In this document: piece after piece, positions 6,776-12,889 of the stretch
How positions within the stretch are numbered: the first letter of the stretch is position 1
Layout of the letters: the number at the start of each line of letters is the position of its first letter
Assembly (NCBI GenBank): GCA_041581935.1
Contig: JBFICP010000078.1
Location: forward strand, 1 to 12,889
Direction of reading: 5' to 3'
Length of the DNA: 12,889 nucleotides
Origin: JAABYT01 sp041581935
GTDB taxonomy: Bacteria > Pseudomonadota > Gammaproteobacteria > HK1
Made by a program: the position numbers and the translations under genes
The notes under the pieces: generated by a model
The model's input: only the letters and a program-made list of their open reading frames with translations
Databases searched by the model: none
Told to the model about the DNA's origin: nothing

Positions 6776-7891
6776 TTATCCTGCCTGTGGTCTTTGTGCC
6801 ACGGTAACGGATACCTCGCGCGGCTCTCCGCCGCGCACGATGCCGAGTGTCACCCGGGTGCCGGGCCTGATGGTGGCGATGGCATTGAGCGCGCCCTGGG
6901 GATCGGTCACGGGGGTTTCGCCAATCCGCGTCAACACGTCCCCGGCGCGCAGGTCGGCTGTCGCCGCAGGCGTCTCCGGCAGCACGTTGACCACCGTGAC
7001 CGCCGCCGGCGAATCGTCCTCGACTCCGGCGAAGTCCTGCACCTCGATTCCGAGCCAGCCGCGCACCACGTAGCCGTGATCGACAATCTCGGTCATGACC
7101 CGATAGGCCAGCGCCGCCGGAATTGCGAAGCCGATGCCCCGAGAGCCGCCCGTGTCGGAGTAGATGGCGGTGTTGATTCCGACCAGCTCGCCATAGGGAT
7201 TGATGAGCGCCCCTCCGGAGTTGCCCGGGTTGATGGCTGCGTCGGTCTGAATGAAGTCCTCGAAGGTATTGAGTCCAATGCGGCTGCGGCCGGTGGCGCT
7301 GACGATGCCCATGGTCACCGTCTGGCCGACCCCGAAAGGGTTTCCGATGGCCAGCACCACGTCGCCGACACGCGGGCGGCGGGCGGTGTTGATGGCGATG
7401 GTCGGCAGGGGCCCGAGCTCGACTTTGAGTACCGCCAGATCGGTGTCCGGGTCGGCGCCGAATACGGTCGCGGACGCTTCGCGTCCGTCCTGGAGCATGA
7501 TGCGGATTTCGTCGGCACCGCTGATGAGATGATGATTGGTGAGGACGTATCCTTCGGAGCTCATGATCACGCCGGAACCGCGGCGCGGGGCGATGTGCGC
7601 GGGTGGCGTCAGGTCGGCATCGGCAAAATAGCGTTTGAAGAAGGGGTCGTTCTGAAGCGGTCCGGGCGCGCTGCTCGCCATTCGGGTTGTGAGGACATTG
7701 ACGACCGCAGGGGTGGCGGCGGTCACCGCGCTGGAATAGGAGACCGGATCGGCGTGGTTTTCCCGCGATGGAGCGCCGATCGTGCGAAACTGCGCAATCC
7801 ACTCCGGCTTCAGAGCCAGTATGATGAAGGCCAGTGCGAGACCGGCCGTCACCGAGTGAAGTGCGAACTTGAGCAACCGGGCTGTCCGCAT
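6776..7891 (-). CDS. degS: DegS/AlgW-type periplasmic serine endoprotease
   Basis: This is a membrane-anchored HtrA-family protease of 371 aa. In E. coli DegS and Pseudomonas AlgW, the PDZ domain senses misfolded outer-membrane proteins, after which the protease cuts the anti-sigma factor (RseA or MucA) to release the envelope-stress sigma factor. An N-terminal transmembrane helix (about 11-28) is followed by a trypsin-like domain with the triad His121 (VLTNHHLI), Asp151 (DPDTDLAVLKV) and Ser225 (NPGNSGGAL), then one PDZ domain (about 275-365) with a WLGI peptide-binding loop at 279-282. One PDZ plus an uncleaved anchor favours DegS over DegP/DegQ. The start is ATG at 7891 with a strong GGGGGA at 7906-7901. 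It is divergent from petA. The anti-sigma target is not in this window. Confidence 0.93.
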   Translation of the reverse strand: MRTARLLKFALHSVTAGLALAFIILALKPEWIAQFRTIGAPSRENHADPVSYSSAVTAATPAVVNVLTTRMASSAPGPLQNDPFFKRYFADADLTPPAHIAPRRGSGVIMSSEGYVLTNHHLISGADEIRIMLQDGREASATVFGADPDTDLAVLKVELGPLPTIAINTARRPRVGDVVLAIGNPFGVGQTVTMGIVSATGRSRIGLNTFEDFIQTDAAINPGNSGGALINPYGELVGINTAIYSDTGGSRGIGFAIPAALAYRVMTEIVDHGYVVRGWLGIEVQDFAGVEDDSPAAVTVVNVLPETPAATADLRAGDVLTRIGETPVTDPQGALNAIATIRPGTRVTLGIVRGGEPREVSVTVAQRPQAG

Positions 7892-8080
7892 GCGAAATGC
7901 TCCCCCGAGGTGCGATTGCGTGCCGGGCGGAGGCCGCCCTTGACCTCAATGTGCCGTTATAGGATTCTTAATAGGTTCGACTGTAAGCCAGGCGAGCGAC
8001 CCGGAACCAGCCTGAAACGCCCATAACCAGACAACAATAGCACCTCCACAGGCAATCCCGAACAAGGAGCTATCGAGACG
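7892..8080. promoter_or_regulatory. Divergent degS / petABC promoter region
   Basis: These 189 bp are the largest non-coding stretch and must carry signals for both directions. For degS (- strand), a good Shine-Dalgarno GGGGGA lies at 7906-7901, and a TATAAC -10-like box lies at 7961-7956 without a convincing -35. For petA (+ strand), TTGACC at 7940-7945 resembles a -35 but has only weak -10 candidates about 17-18 nt on (around 7963-7969). AAGGAG at 8064-8069, 11 nt before the petA ATG, is a clear ribosome-binding site. GGGCGG/CCGCCC at 7925-7930 and 7934-7939 form a 6-bp inverted repeat in the degS leader. The ribosome sites are solid; the promoter boxes are tentative. Confidence 0.4.
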
Positions 8081-8668
8081 ATGAGTACCGATGTAGATGC
8101 CGGTCGGCGTCGTTTTCTCACAACGAGCGCGAGCGTTGTTGGCGGCGTCGCCGCGGTCGGCATGGCCGTGCCGTTCGTTGCGGCATGGCAGCCGAGCGAG
8201 CGGGCTCGCGCCATCGGCGCGCCCGTCGAGGTCGACATCAGCAAAATCGAGCCGGGTCAGATGCTGACCCAAAAGTGGCGCGGCAAGCCCGTGTGGATCG
8301 TGCGTCGGCCCCCGGAGGTCCTGGAAGCGCTGCCGGGCCTCGACGATCGGCTCCGGGATCCGGCTTCCACCCAGAAGCAGCAGCCCGATTACGCCCGTAA
8401 TGAGTACCGCTCCATCAAGCCGGAAATTCTCGTCCTTATCGGAATCTGCACGCACCTGGGGTGCTCACCAAGCTATGTCAAAAGGGATCAGGCACCGCTC
8501 GGCACCGGTTGGCCGGGGGGATTCTTCTGTCCATGCCACGGTTCCCGATTCGATTATGCGGGCCGCGTTTACTCGGGTGTGCCGGCGCCGACCAATCTGG
8601 AGGTGCCGCCGCACAAGTATCTGAGCGACACGCGCATACTGGTAGGCGCCGACGAGGGGAGCGCGTGA
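8081..8668 (+). CDS. petA: PetA, ubiquinol-cytochrome c reductase Rieske iron-sulfur subunit
   Basis: This is the Rieske [2Fe-2S] protein of the cytochrome bc1 complex, 195 aa. It takes one electron from ubiquinol at the Qo site and passes it to cytochrome c1. The N-terminus has a twin-arginine motif (GRRRFLTTS, residues 8-16) followed by a hydrophobic helix (about 18-36), so it is a Tat-exported, uncleaved membrane anchor as usual for Rieske proteins. The cluster-binding boxes are CTHLGC (Cys123, His125, Cys128) and CPCHGS (Cys150, Cys152, His153). Ligands are expected to be Cys123, His125, Cys150 and His153, with a Cys128-Cys152 disulfide. The basal sequence PAPTNLEVPP is also canonical. 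The start at 8081 has AAGGAG upstream. petB begins on the last base of its stop codon. Confidence 0.97.
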   Translation: MSTDVDAGRRRFLTTSASVVGGVAAVGMAVPFVAAWQPSERARAIGAPVEVDISKIEPGQMLTQKWRGKPVWIVRRPPEVLEALPGLDDRLRDPASTQKQQPDYARNEYRSIKPEILVLIGICTHLGCSPSYVKRDQAPLGTGWPGGFFCPCHGSRFDYAGRVYSGVPAPTNLEVPPHKYLSDTRILVGADEGSA

Positions 8669-10059
8669 TGAAAGCGATGCTGACCGGACTGCTCGAGTGG
8701 ACGGATGCGCGGTTTCCCCTGACCAAGCTGTGGAACGAGCATCTCGCGCAGTACTATGCGCCGAAGAATTTCAATTTCTGGTACTACTTCGGATCGCTCG
8801 CGCTGGTGATGCTGGTGATTCAGATTGGTTCCGGGATCTGGCTCACGATGTTCTACAAGCCGAGCGCCGCTGAAGCGTTTGCGTCGGTCGAGTACATCAT
8901 GCGCGAGGTGCCCATGGGGTGGTTCATCCGCTACATGCACACGACCGGGGGATCGTTCTTCTTCGCGGTCGTATACCTGCATATGTTCCGGGGGATGATA
9001 TACGGCTCGTACAAGAGTCCGAGGGAGCTCATCTGGATCATCGGTATGCTCATCTATCTGTGCATGATGGTCGAAGGCTTCTTTGGTTACCTGCTGCCCT
9101 GGGGACAGATGTCTTATTGGGGCGCACAGGTGATCATCTCGCTCTTCGGTGCGCTGCCCTTCGGTCTGGGCGAGCCGCTGACGTTGTGGATTCGCGGCGA
9201 CTACGTGGTCGCCGATGCGACGCTGAACCGGTTTTTCGCCCTGCACGTGGCCGCTGTGCCACTGGCATTGCTTGCGCTCGTCGTCGCCCACATCATGGCT
9301 TTGCATGAGGTCGGCTCGAACAATCCCGACGGCGTCGAAATCAAAAAGGACAAGGACCTCAACGGCATTCCGCGTGACGGCATTCCGTTTCATCCTTATT
9401 ACACGGTAAAGGATATCTGGGGCCTTGCCGTGTGCTTGATCCTCTTTGCCGCTGTGCTGTTCTTCGCGCCGACATTTTTCGGCTATTTCATCGAGCAGCC
9501 GAATTTCGTGCCGGCCGATCCGCTGAAGACACCGGAGCACATCGCGCCCGTGTGGTACTTCACGCCTTACTACGCGATTCTTCGGGCCATTCCCGACAAG
9601 CTCACAGGCGTGATCGCCATGTTTGCATCGGTGCTGATTTTCTTCTTTCTTCCGTGGCTCGATCGTCACCCGATCAAATCGATTCGTTACCGTGGAACGC
9701 TTTTTCGGCTTCTCATCGGGGTATTCGTCATTACTTTCATCGTGCTCGGTTATCTCGGAACGCAGGCGCCCACGGCCGCCAAGTCCGAGCTCGGGTTCCG
9801 ACTGGGTGAGCTGTACTTCTCGTTCTTTCTGATTCTCTGGCTCTACAGCAAGCAGCGCACGACGGGGTTCAATTACACGGTGCTCGGTATTGTTGCCGTC
9901 TTGTTCGTGTTCTTCGACGTGATCAGGTTCGATTCGGAAAATGGAGCGCTGATGCTGGTGAGCTCGCTGCTGGTCATCGGGTACTTCGTGGTGTTCGTTC
10001 TGGGATCCATGTACACGAAGCTGAACGAACCAAAACCGGTTCCCGAACGGGTGACGTGA
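8668..10059 (+). CDS. petB: PetB, cytochrome b of the bc1 complex, with extended C-terminus
   Basis: Cytochrome b carries the two b hemes and the quinol-oxidising and quinone-reducing sites. Heme ligands are His91 and His105 (helix B) and His193 and His208 (helix D). The Qo motif is PVWY (294-297), the form known from beta- and gammaproteobacteria. Other hallmarks are GYLLPWGQMSYWGA, LHEVGSNNPDG and the terminal KPVPERVT. The product is 463 aa, longer than the roughly 400-440 aa of familiar proteobacterial single-chain cytochromes b. The excess is two extra hydrophobic segments (about 403-418 and 427-448) between helix H (about 382-394) and the usual tail. ATG 8668 is preferred: AGGGGA at 8655-8660 precedes it, and homology starts there. 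The frame is open upstream within petA, and a GTG at 8665 is an alternative. Confidence 0.95.
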   Translation: MKAMLTGLLEWTDARFPLTKLWNEHLAQYYAPKNFNFWYYFGSLALVMLVIQIGSGIWLTMFYKPSAAEAFASVEYIMREVPMGWFIRYMHTTGGSFFFAVVYLHMFRGMIYGSYKSPRELIWIIGMLIYLCMMVEGFFGYLLPWGQMSYWGAQVIISLFGALPFGLGEPLTLWIRGDYVVADATLNRFFALHVAAVPLALLALVVAHIMALHEVGSNNPDGVEIKKDKDLNGIPRDGIPFHPYYTVKDIWGLAVCLILFAAVLFFAPTFFGYFIEQPNFVPADPLKTPEHIAPVWYFTPYYAILRAIPDKLTGVIAMFASVLIFFFLPWLDRHPIKSIRYRGTLFRLLIGVFVITFIVLGYLGTQAPTAAKSELGFRLGELYFSFFLILWLYSKQRTTGFNYTVLGIVAVLFVFFDVIRFDSENGALMLVSSLLVIGYFVVFVLGSMYTKLNEPKPVPERVT

Positions 10060-10061
10060 AG

Positions 10062-10883
10062 ATGAAGAGGATCATTGCTGCGATTGCGTTGGGTCTTTCT
10101 CCGCTCGTGACCTTCGGAGCGGGAAGCGGTGTTTCCCCAATGAACGCCAATACCGATCTGACGGATCAGAAGTCGTTGCAGAACGGGGCCAAGGTATTCG
10201 TGAATTTTTGCATCGGTTGCCATTCCATGCAGTTCATGCGTTACAGTCGCCTGGCGGACGACATTGGACTTGAGCGTGACCTCGTCGCCGAGCATCTGAT
10301 GTTCACCACGGACAAGATTGGTGACACCATGACGGCCGCCATGGAAGCGGACGATGCATCAGGATGGTTCGGTGTTCCGCCCCCGGATCTTTCGGTGATT
10401 GCTCGCGCGCGCGGCGTGGACTGGTTGTATACTTATCTGACGACGTTTTATGCGGACCCCGATCCGGCCAGGCCGTTCGGTGTCAACAACGTCATGTTCC
10501 GCGACGTCGGAATGCCGCACGTTCTGTGGCCCTTGCAGGGCGTTCAGAGCTACGTCAAAGGCGAGCGTCCGGCCGATGTCGATTCCGAGCACTTTGAGAG
10601 AATCGAACCCGATGAGAAAGGGTTCGAGCTGACGACCGTTGTCACTACCAAGGACGGAAACACCACACACGTGACCGACATGCTGGAGGTCACCGTACCT
10701 GGCGCCATGACCCCTGCGGAGTTTCGTAAGACGATTCGCGATCTCGTGAACTTTCTCGATTACGCGGGAGAGCCTATCAAGCTGCTGCGATTCCAGATGG
10801 GCTACTGGGTGCTAATTTTCCTTGCTGTTTTTGCCCTGTTGGCGCGTGCTCTTTACAAAGAATATTGGAAAGACGTGCATTGA
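10062..10883 (+). CDS. petC: PetC, cytochrome c1 of the bc1 complex
   Basis: Cytochrome c1 receives electrons from the Rieske protein and passes them to soluble or membrane-bound cytochrome c. The 273-aa precursor has a signal peptide (KRIIAAIALGLSPLVTFGAG), a heme c site CIGCH (Cys50, Cys53, His54), the PPPDLSVIARARG segment, and a probable axial Met151 in VGMPHVLW. A C-terminal anchor helix (YWVLIFLAVFALLARALY) ends in a short positive cytoplasmic tail. A GTG at 10056, in frame and overlapping the petB stop, would add two residues. I prefer ATG 10062, since a GGTGA lies at a workable distance and MKR is a normal signal-peptide start, but the choice is uncertain. It is the last gene of petABC, and a terminator-like hairpin follows. 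Confidence 0.94.
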   Translation: MKRIIAAIALGLSPLVTFGAGSGVSPMNANTDLTDQKSLQNGAKVFVNFCIGCHSMQFMRYSRLADDIGLERDLVAEHLMFTTDKIGDTMTAAMEADDASGWFGVPPPDLSVIARARGVDWLYTYLTTFYADPDPARPFGVNNVMFRDVGMPHVLWPLQGVQSYVKGERPADVDSEHFERIEPDEKGFELTTVVTTKDGNTTHVTDMLEVTVPGAMTPAEFRKTIRDLVNFLDYAGEPIKLLRFQMGYWVLIFLAVFALLARALYKEYWKDVH

Positions 10884-10914
10884 TGCGGGCGCCTTGGGCG
10901 GCCGACCGTGTTCG

Positions 10915-10939
10915 CGCGGGCATACCGCCCGTTTATTAT
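10915..10939 (+). terminator. Possible rho-independent terminator after petC
   Basis: A 5-bp GC stem, CGGGC (10917-10921) with GCCCG (10927-10931), has a 5-nt loop and can be lengthened by a G-U pair. It is followed directly by TTTATTAT. It lies 31 nt past the petC stop and fits a weak intrinsic terminator. The same TATTAT (10934-10939) could instead be a -10 box for sspA, so the assignment is not exclusive. Confidence 0.4.
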
Positions 10940-10956
10940 CAGCCGATTATTGCGAC

Positions 10957-10980
10957 CGACCCCGCGCAGCCAGCGGGTCG
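10957..10980. repeat. Inverted repeat in the sspA leader
   Basis: CGACCC (10957-10962) and GGGTCG (10975-10980) form a 6-bp inverted repeat with a 12-nt spacer that can add two inner GC pairs. It ends 25 nt before the sspA ATG. It could be a leader hairpin or an operator, or chance in GC-rich DNA. The sspA ribosome site GGAG follows at 10994-10997. Confidence 0.3.
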
Positions 10981-11005
10981 ATCGATAGCGCTTGGAGACT
11001 AGTAC

Positions 11006-11635
11006 ATGGCTATTTTAGCCAATCGTAGATCTGTTATGACGCTGTATTCGGACGCCGTCGACCCGGCCAGTCACGCCGTTCGTTTCGTGCTCGCCGAAAA
11101 GGCGATAAATGTGGAAATCCACACCGTCACGGCAGACGAGCGGCCCGAAGACTTGAACGATCTGAATCCGTATAACACCATACTTACACTCGTTGACCGG
11201 GAACTCGTGCTATACGAGGCCCAGATTATCATGGAGTACCTCGACGAGCGTTTTCCGCATCCGCCGCTAATGCCCGTGGATCCGGTTGCACGTGCGAGCA
11301 ACAGGCTGTACCGCTACCGAATAAAGCGCGATATCTTCAGCCTCGTCACGGAAATCGAACGCGGTGACACCTCCTCTGCGGACTCCGCACGCAAGAGCTT
11401 GCGAGATCATTTGACTGCCGTTGCGCCCGTGTTTTCACAGAAGCCCTACTTCATGGCTGATGATTACTCCCTGGCCGACTGTTACCTGGCGCCGCTGTTG
11501 TGGCGCTTGCCGTACTATCGCGTCAACTTGCCGCGGCAGGCGAAGCCGTTGATGGAATACGCGGAGAGACTATTCGAACGCGAAGCGTTCGAGGCGAGTC
11601 TTTCGGATGCCGAGAGGGAGATGGGTGAGCGCTGA
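11006..11635 (+). CDS. sspA: SspA, stringent starvation protein A
   Basis: SspA is a GST-fold protein that binds sigma70 RNA polymerase and controls stationary-phase, acid-tolerance and virulence genes in Gammaproteobacteria; it is not an active glutathione transferase. The 209-aa product matches E. coli SspA along its whole length: ANRRSVMTLYSD, VRFVLAEKAI, IIMEYLDERFPHPPLMPV and YSLADCYLAPLLWRLP, ending AEREMGER. The Pro84-His85-Pro86 surface patch needed for activity in E. coli is intact at the same numbers. One oddity: the cis-proline that SspA and GST proteins carry in the sequence VPTLVD is Leu60 here (ILTLVD, codon CTT). The start ATG 11006 has GGAG 8 nt upstream. sspB follows after 8 nt, the standard sspAB operon. 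Confidence 0.95.
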   Translation: MAILANRRSVMTLYSDAVDPASHAVRFVLAEKAINVEIHTVTADERPEDLNDLNPYNTILTLVDRELVLYEAQIIMEYLDERFPHPPLMPVDPVARASNRLYRYRIKRDIFSLVTEIERGDTSSADSARKSLRDHLTAVAPVFSQKPYFMADDYSLADCYLAPLLWRLPYYRVNLPRQAKPLMEYAERLFEREAFEASLSDAEREMGER

Positions 11636-11643
11636 GTGTTGTC

Positions 11644-12036
11644 ATGACCTCGAGCCGCCCCTATTTAATCCGCGCTATCCATGAATGGATTATCGACAAT
11701 GGCATGACGCCGCACATCGTCGTGAATGCGGAAGCCGACGGCGTGCAGGTCCCTGCAACTTACGTCAAGGACGGCCAGATTTCGTTGAACATTTCCGCTG
11801 CCGCCGTGCATGGTCTGTGCATGGATAACGACTGGATCGTTTTCGACGCTCGCTTCGGCGGAAAGTCCTTTTCGGTCAGCGTTCCCACTGAATCGGTGCT
11901 GGCGATATTCGCCAGAGAGAATGGCGCCGGAATGTCGTTCAGTGAGGAAGAGCACGACAACGAGCCACCGCCCGAGCCGGATGATGGTGGCAAGAAGAAG
12001 GCCAAGTCCCAGCCCGCGCTGCGAGTGGTCAAGTAG
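11644..12036 (+). CDS. sspB: SspB, ClpXP protease specificity factor
   Basis: SspB is a dimeric adaptor that binds ssrA-tagged peptides from stalled ribosomes and certain other substrates, including the RseA fragment in E. coli, and hands them to ClpXP. The 130-aa protein has the folded substrate-binding domain (about 1-95: PYLIRAIHEWIIDNGMTPHIVV, GQISLNISAAAVHGL, IVFDARFGGKSFSVSVP). A flexible acidic linker (about 99-115) and a C-terminal ClpX-binding motif PALRVVK (124-130) follow. Start ATG 11644 is 8 nt after the sspA stop. Its substrate overlap with the DegS pathway, encoded 4 kb away, is known from E. coli and only suggestive here. It converges on the DUF3301 gene with a single base between the two stops, so no separate terminator fits. 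Confidence 0.95.
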   Translation: MTSSRPYLIRAIHEWIIDNGMTPHIVVNAEADGVQVPATYVKDGQISLNISAAAVHGLCMDNDWIVFDARFGGKSFSVSVPTESVLAIFARENGAGMSFSEEEHDNEPPPEPDDGGKKKAKSQPALRVVK

Positions 12037-12037
12037 C

Positions 12038-12364
12038 TCAGAATTCCCTCGTGCCTTCTGGAAGATAGACCGATTCGACCCGGGAACCGGTCAAGGTAAC
12101 ACTGCCGACGAGACGGTCGTGCCCGTCGGCGCTGAATTCGAACTCGTATGTTCGACGTAGCGCAGGCCAGCCGGCCGTGCCACTGGTGACTGACAAGCGG
12201 GACAGGGACACTGTATCGTCGAGGAACTGGTGGCCCCGGTGCCTGCAAGCCGCACGGCTGACCTGGATGGCCTGCTCCCGGGCGCGCAGGGTGTTGCGCC
12301 AGAAGATCAGCACCGCGGCAATCACGGCAAGCGCGAGCAGCAGGTTTTCCTGTCGAAACCACAT
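12038..12364 (-). CDS. DUF3301-like small membrane protein
   Basis: This small protein of 108 aa has no known function. It has one N-terminal transmembrane helix (about residues 8-23, LLLALAVIAAVLIFW) followed by RNTLRAREQAIQVSRAACRHRGHQFLDDTVSL, then TYEFEFSADGHDRLVGSVTLTGSRVESVYLP. The pattern AREQA...AC...G.QFLDDTV...YEFEFS.DG...G...L.G..V.S is what I recall of DUF3301, a family common in Gammaproteobacteria. The single helix, a positive stretch after it and a small beta-rich domain suggest an inner-membrane protein; orientation is uncertain. It starts 28 nt from the divergent macro-domain gene and converges on sspB. Family assignment is from memory of the pattern, not from a search. Confidence 0.75.
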   Translation of the reverse strand: MWFRQENLLLALAVIAAVLIFWRNTLRAREQAIQVSRAACRHRGHQFLDDTVSLSRLSVTSGTAGWPALRRTYEFEFSADGHDRLVGSVTLTGSRVESVYLPEGTREF

Positions 12365-12391
12365 CGGGAATGAGAGGTCTGTGGAGCGGTC

Positions 12392-12889
12392 ATGATCACC
12401 GTGAAGGTCGGCGACATCACTGAACTACAAGTCGACGCCCTCGTCAATGCTGCCAACACTTCGCTGCTGGGAGGTGGTGGAGTGGACGGCGCCATTCACC
12501 GGGCAGCCGGGCCGCGACTGCTCGCCGAGTGCCGTACCCTGGGAGGATGCGAGACGGGCGATGCCAAAATCACCGCTGCCTACAACCTGCCGGCGAAGTA
12601 CGTGATTCACACTGTCGGCCCGGTTTGGCAGGGGGGACAGAGCGGCGAGGCGGCGCTGTTGCAAAGCTGCTACCGGCGGTGCTTCGAGCTCGCGCTGGAG
12701 CATCGCGTTGCGACGATCGCCTTTCCTGCAATCAGCACCGGCGTGTACGCGTTCCCACGGATCGAGGCCGCCGCCGTGGCAACCGCAACCATGCGGGAGT
12801 TCGAGCGTCAGTTTACCGAAATCGTCGCGTGCTGCTTTAACGAGCAGGATGCGTCAATTTACCGCGATGCCATGAAAAACCTTGGCAAC
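12392..12889 (+). CDS. Macro-domain protein, probable O-acetyl-ADP-ribose deacetylase (3' end outside window)
   Basis: This is a macro domain of the YmdB/MacroD type, which binds ADP-ribose and commonly removes O-acetyl groups from O-acetyl-ADP-ribose or mono-ADP-ribose from proteins. The 166 visible codons start at ATG 12392, with GGAG at 12383-12386. They contain VGDITELQVDALVNAANTSL (residues 6-25), GGGGVDGAIHRAAG (27-40) with Asp32 as the likely catalytic aspartate, CRTLGGCETGDAKIT, VIHTVGPVW, and FPAISTGVYAFP. No stop is reached before the window ends. Family members are about 170-180 aa, so only a few residues are probably missing. The 27-bp gap to the divergent DUF3301 gene is too short for two separate promoters. 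Link to neighbouring genes is not evident. Confidence 0.92.
   Translation, partial: MITVKVGDITELQVDALVNAANTSLLGGGGVDGAIHRAAGPRLLAECRTLGGCETGDAKITAAYNLPAKYVIHTVGPVWQGGQSGEAALLQSCYRRCFELALEHRVATIAFPAISTGVYAFPRIEAAAVATATMREFERQFTEIVACCFNEQDASIYRDAMKNLGN

Noticed and set aside
6794..8026. 410-codon open frame on the + strand opposite degS
   Set aside because: It lies entirely over a clear degS with an intact triad, its product is low-complexity Gly/Arg/His-rich with no recognisable domain, and long antisense frames are expected from GC-rich codon bias.
8461..8667. Possible 69-residue N-terminal extension of PetB
   Set aside because: It overlaps the petA Rieske domain in another frame and does not resemble cytochrome b; a strong ribosome site sits directly before 8668.
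8569..9669. 366-codon open frame on the - strand opposite petA/petB
   Set aside because: It is antisense to well-conserved cytochrome b, its product is charged and His/Arg-rich with no known motif, and it has no sensible ribosome site or operon context.
1..12889. A defence, mobile or biosynthetic island
   Set aside because: Apart from the LLM gene and the terminal macro domain, all genes are core housekeeping genes in a familiar order, base use looks even, and I saw no integrase, transposase, direct-repeat array or tRNA edge.

Overview
This GC-rich window reads as chromosomal core DNA from a gammaproteobacterium. Two things point there. The first is gene order: an mla tail, a BolA-like gene (ibaG), murA, hisG-hisD-hisC, a degS-type protease, petABC and sspAB, a neighbourhood known from Pseudomonas-like Gammaproteobacteria. 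The second is sequence: cytochrome b has the PVWY form of the Qo-site motif, and SspA and SspB match their Escherichia coli relatives closely. I cannot place it more precisely than class. No phage, transposon, CRISPR, tRNA or rRNA genes are visible.

Left part (1-5849, all + strand, tightly packed). The 3' end of mlaE leads into mlaD, then directly into a STAS-domain mlaB with only 2 nt between. The mlaC gene that usually sits there is missing. Next come ibaG, murA, a short-form hisG (219 aa, without the C-terminal regulatory domain), hisD and hisC. Spacings are a few bases to 34 nt, or 4-nt overlaps, and several starts are GTG. This looks like one or two long operons for outer-membrane lipid transport, peptidoglycan precursor synthesis and histidine synthesis.

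Middle part (5836-7891, - strand). A luciferase-like (LLM) flavin- or F420-dependent oxidoreductase lies between hisC and degS, and its 3' end overlaps that of hisC by 14 bp. It follows a degS/algW-type membrane-anchored serine protease and is probably read through from it. The 189-bp divergent region 7892-8080 must carry promoters for both degS and petABC.

Right part (8081-12889). petA, petB and petC encode the three catalytic subunits of the cytochrome bc1 complex (Rieske protein, cytochrome b, cytochrome c1). A terminator-like hairpin follows petC, then sspA (stringent starvation protein, RNA polymerase-associated) and sspB (ClpXP adaptor). A small DUF3301-type membrane protein converges on sspB. 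A macro-domain protein, cut by the window end, diverges from it.

I see no wholly new multi-gene system. The points most worth a second look are: (1) cytochrome b carries two apparent extra transmembrane helices between helix H and its canonical C-terminal tail; (2) mlaC is cleanly absent from the mla operon; (3) SspA has leucine where the thioredoxin fold has its cis-proline; (4) the LLM oxidoreductase is inserted between hisC and degS.
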